Assembly: GCA_031281815.1 (NCBI GenBank)
Contig: JAITEY010000054.1
Span: 1-6,412, forward strand
From: Desulfovibrio sp.
GTDB lineage: Bacteria; Desulfobacterota; Desulfovibrionia; Desulfovibrionales; Desulfovibrionaceae
DNA length: 6,412 nt
Direction: 5' to 3'
Part shown: one piece after another, positions 5,299-6,412 of the stretch
Layout of the letters: the number at the start of each line of letters is the position of its first letter
Numbering within the stretch: position 1 is the first letter of the stretch
The notes under the pieces: generated by a model
The model's input: only the letters and a program-made list of their open reading frames with translations
Database searches by the model: none
Told to the model about the DNA's origin: nothing
Program-made: the position numbers and the translations under genes

Positions 5299-5904
5299 GT
5301 GGACCTCTCGACGACATACCCGCAGGCGCTGCAGACATCGGCCCCCGAAACGCCGCCCGGCGAGGCGGCCGGGACGGCGGACGGAGACTGGGATTTCCCG
5401 GCCTTCAGCGAACAACAGGCGGAACTGGACGGTATTCTGGCCGGGCTGAAACAATCGTTGGCGATTCTGGACCGTTGCGATATCCCTTCCGCCTCGGGAG
5501 CAGGCGAGCCGGGCGCGCGCGTCACGGCCGTGCTTTCCGAGAGCATCGTGCGCATGCAGGACGATTTTTTGCGGGAACTTTGCGCGGGCCTGAAAGAACG
5601 CGGCGTCGACCCTTCCTCCAAGCTTACCCTGCGCCTGGACGAAGATGCGCGGCTTGAGGCGGTCGGCGACGGGCAGGCGGGCGCGGCGGCGGAAGACGTC
5701 CTCGCCTATCGTCCGGAACTGACGGCCCTGTTTACGGAAACGGCCGTGCGCGCCGCGCTGCTGCGCGGACTGCACGACCTGTGCAACGCCGTCCGCCACG
5801 AGCGCGCCGAGGACATCTATGCCGCCCTCAACGCGGGCGCCGGCGCATCATGCTACCAGGTCAGCATCAAAGGCGACATGAGTCACTTCTACTTCGCGCG
5901 TTAG
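5299..5904 (+). CDS. Unrecognised 201-aa acidic protein, sigma-54-linked
   Basis: I do not recognise this protein. It has no signal peptide or membrane segment, so it is probably cytoplasmic. Residues 1-35 are Ala/Pro/Thr-rich and probably disordered. Residues 36-60 look helical (LDGILAGLKQSLAILDRC), as do 74-102. A short strand-turn-strand with the pattern LTLRLDEDARLEAVGD follows at 109-124. Residues 138-178 are helical again, and the tail SCYQVSIKGDMSHFYFAR (184-201) looks like beta-strand. Codon use is GC-rich at third positions, as in the neighbours, and the reading is supported by a good ribosome site and promoter. It stands alone, divergent from the transporter and convergent with ilvC. 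The sigma-54 promoter hints at motility, nitrogen or stress control, but nothing in the protein identifies which. Confidence 0.8.
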   Translation: MDLSTTYPQALQTSAPETPPGEAAGTADGDWDFPAFSEQQAELDGILAGLKQSLAILDRCDIPSASGAGEPGARVTAVLSESIVRMQDDFLRELCAGLKERGVDPSSKLTLRLDEDARLEAVGDGQAGAAAEDVLAYRPELTALFTETAVRAALLRGLHDLCNAVRHERAEDIYAALNAGAGASCYQVSIKGDMSHFYFAR

Positions 5905-5938
5905 CCGCGGATGCCCTGCGGCCGCAGGGCATCCGCGG
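5905..5938. terminator. Perfect 34-bp palindrome between convergent genes
   Basis: CCGCGGATGCCCTGCGG is followed directly by its exact reverse complement. It begins on the base after the TAG stop at 5902-5904 and ends 12 bases before the ilvC stop codon. In RNA from either strand it would give a very stable hairpin, so a bidirectional terminator serving both convergent genes is likely. Neither side has an immediate U-tract, so it is not a classic intrinsic terminator. Confidence 0.65.
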
Positions 5939-5950
5939 ACGAGAGCGCGG

Positions 5951-6412
5951 CTATTGTTTTTTGAGCCAAGGCATCATGGCGCGCAGTTCCGCGCCGACTT
6001 TTTCGATGGGATGTTCCGCCTGCAGGCGGCGCATGGCCTTGAAGGAAGCCATGCCGGCCCTGTTTTCCAGGATGAAGTTCCTGGCGAAGACGCCCTCCTG
6101 AATGTCCTTCAGGATGGCTTTCATTGTTTTTTTGGTGTCCTGGTTGATAACGCGCGGCCCGGACACGTAATCGCCGTATTCGGCGGTATCGCTGATGGAA
6201 TAGCGCATGCGCGCAAGCCCGCCTTCATAGATCAGGTCCACAATCAGCTTGACCTCGTGCAGGCACTCGAAATAGGCCATTTCCGGAGGATACCCGGCCT
6301 CCGTCAGGGTTTCGAAACCGGCCTTGATCAGCGCCGCAAGCCCCCCGCACAGCACGGCCTGTTCGCCGAACAGGTCGGTTTCCGTTTCGTCGCGGAACGT
6401 GCTCTCAATGAC
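5951..6412 (-). CDS. ilvC: Ketol-acid reductoisomerase IlvC, C-terminal half (5' end beyond window)
   Basis: NADPH- and Mg-dependent enzyme of valine, leucine and isoleucine synthesis; it isomerises and reduces acetolactate or acetohydroxybutyrate. The visible 153 residues are the all-helical knotted catalytic domain of the short class I form (about 330 aa in total). The metal ligands are present: D13 and E17 of the visible part in TDLFGEQ, and E49 and E53 in FECLHEVK. Their 36-residue spacing equals that of D190/E194 and E226/E230 in class I enzymes. SISDTAEYG carries the conserved substrate serine. The protein ends in MMPWLKKQ, a family-typical terminus, so the 3' end is intact. The reading frame is open through the right edge (VIESTFRDETETD), so the first GTG inside the window is not the start. 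It is unrelated in function to the fumarate genes and converges on the unknown gene. Confidence 0.97.
   Translation of the reverse strand, partial: VIESTFRDETETDLFGEQAVLCGGLAALIKAGFETLTEAGYPPEMAYFECLHEVKLIVDLIYEGGLARMRYSISDTAEYGDYVSGPRVINQDTKKTMKAILKDIQEGVFARNFILENRAGMASFKAMRRLQAEHPIEKVGAELRAMMPWLKKQ

Overview
The window reads as part of the chromosome of a GC-rich anaerobe. The best guess is a Desulfovibrionaceae-like member of the Desulfobacterota. This rests on the short class I IlvC ending in MMPWLKKQ, the two-subunit class I fumarase, and a strong sigma-54-type promoter. No rRNA or other phylogenetic marker is present, so the assignment is an inference. I see no mobile element, CRISPR array, tRNA or rRNA.

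Layout, left to right. The minus strand from 4738 down to 1 carries a C4-dicarboxylate/fumarate respiration module. In transcription order it holds a CitT/TtdT-type DASS dicarboxylate antiporter (4738-3302), class I fumarase alpha (3169-2333) and beta (2333-1779, overlapping alpha by one base), and fumarate reductase flavoprotein frdA (1604-1, running off the left edge about 68 codons before its expected end). The genes fit one route: take up a dicarboxylate (malate, fumarate, citrate or tartrate class), convert malate to fumarate, reduce fumarate to succinate with quinol electrons, and export succinate by exchange. The alternative that the alpha/beta pair is an L-tartrate dehydratase (ttdAB next to a ttdT-like carrier) is considered, but sequence motifs favour fumarase. 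The FrdA is strikingly like the E. coli enzyme.

The 560-bp divergent intergenic region (4739-5298) is rich in signals. Facing left it has an extended -10 sigma-70-type promoter, with an AAAAGT-N6-ACTTTT dyad just upstream and a ~197-nt GC-rich leader before the transporter. Facing right it has a near-consensus sigma-54 -24/-12 element, preceded by a 17-bp direct repeat (20-bp period) and a perfect 22-bp palindrome. The rightward gene (5299-5904) encodes a 201-aa acidic protein that I do not recognise.

That gene converges on ilvC (ketol-acid reductoisomerase, minus strand, C-terminal half only). A perfect 34-bp palindrome separates the two and starts on the base right after the unknown gene's stop codon.

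The core metabolic genes are ordinary. The points worth a second look are non-coding: three tandem 14-bp repeats with an inverted copy between fumarase beta and frdA, the sigma-54 architecture in front of an unknown gene, and the hairpins between the genes of the module.
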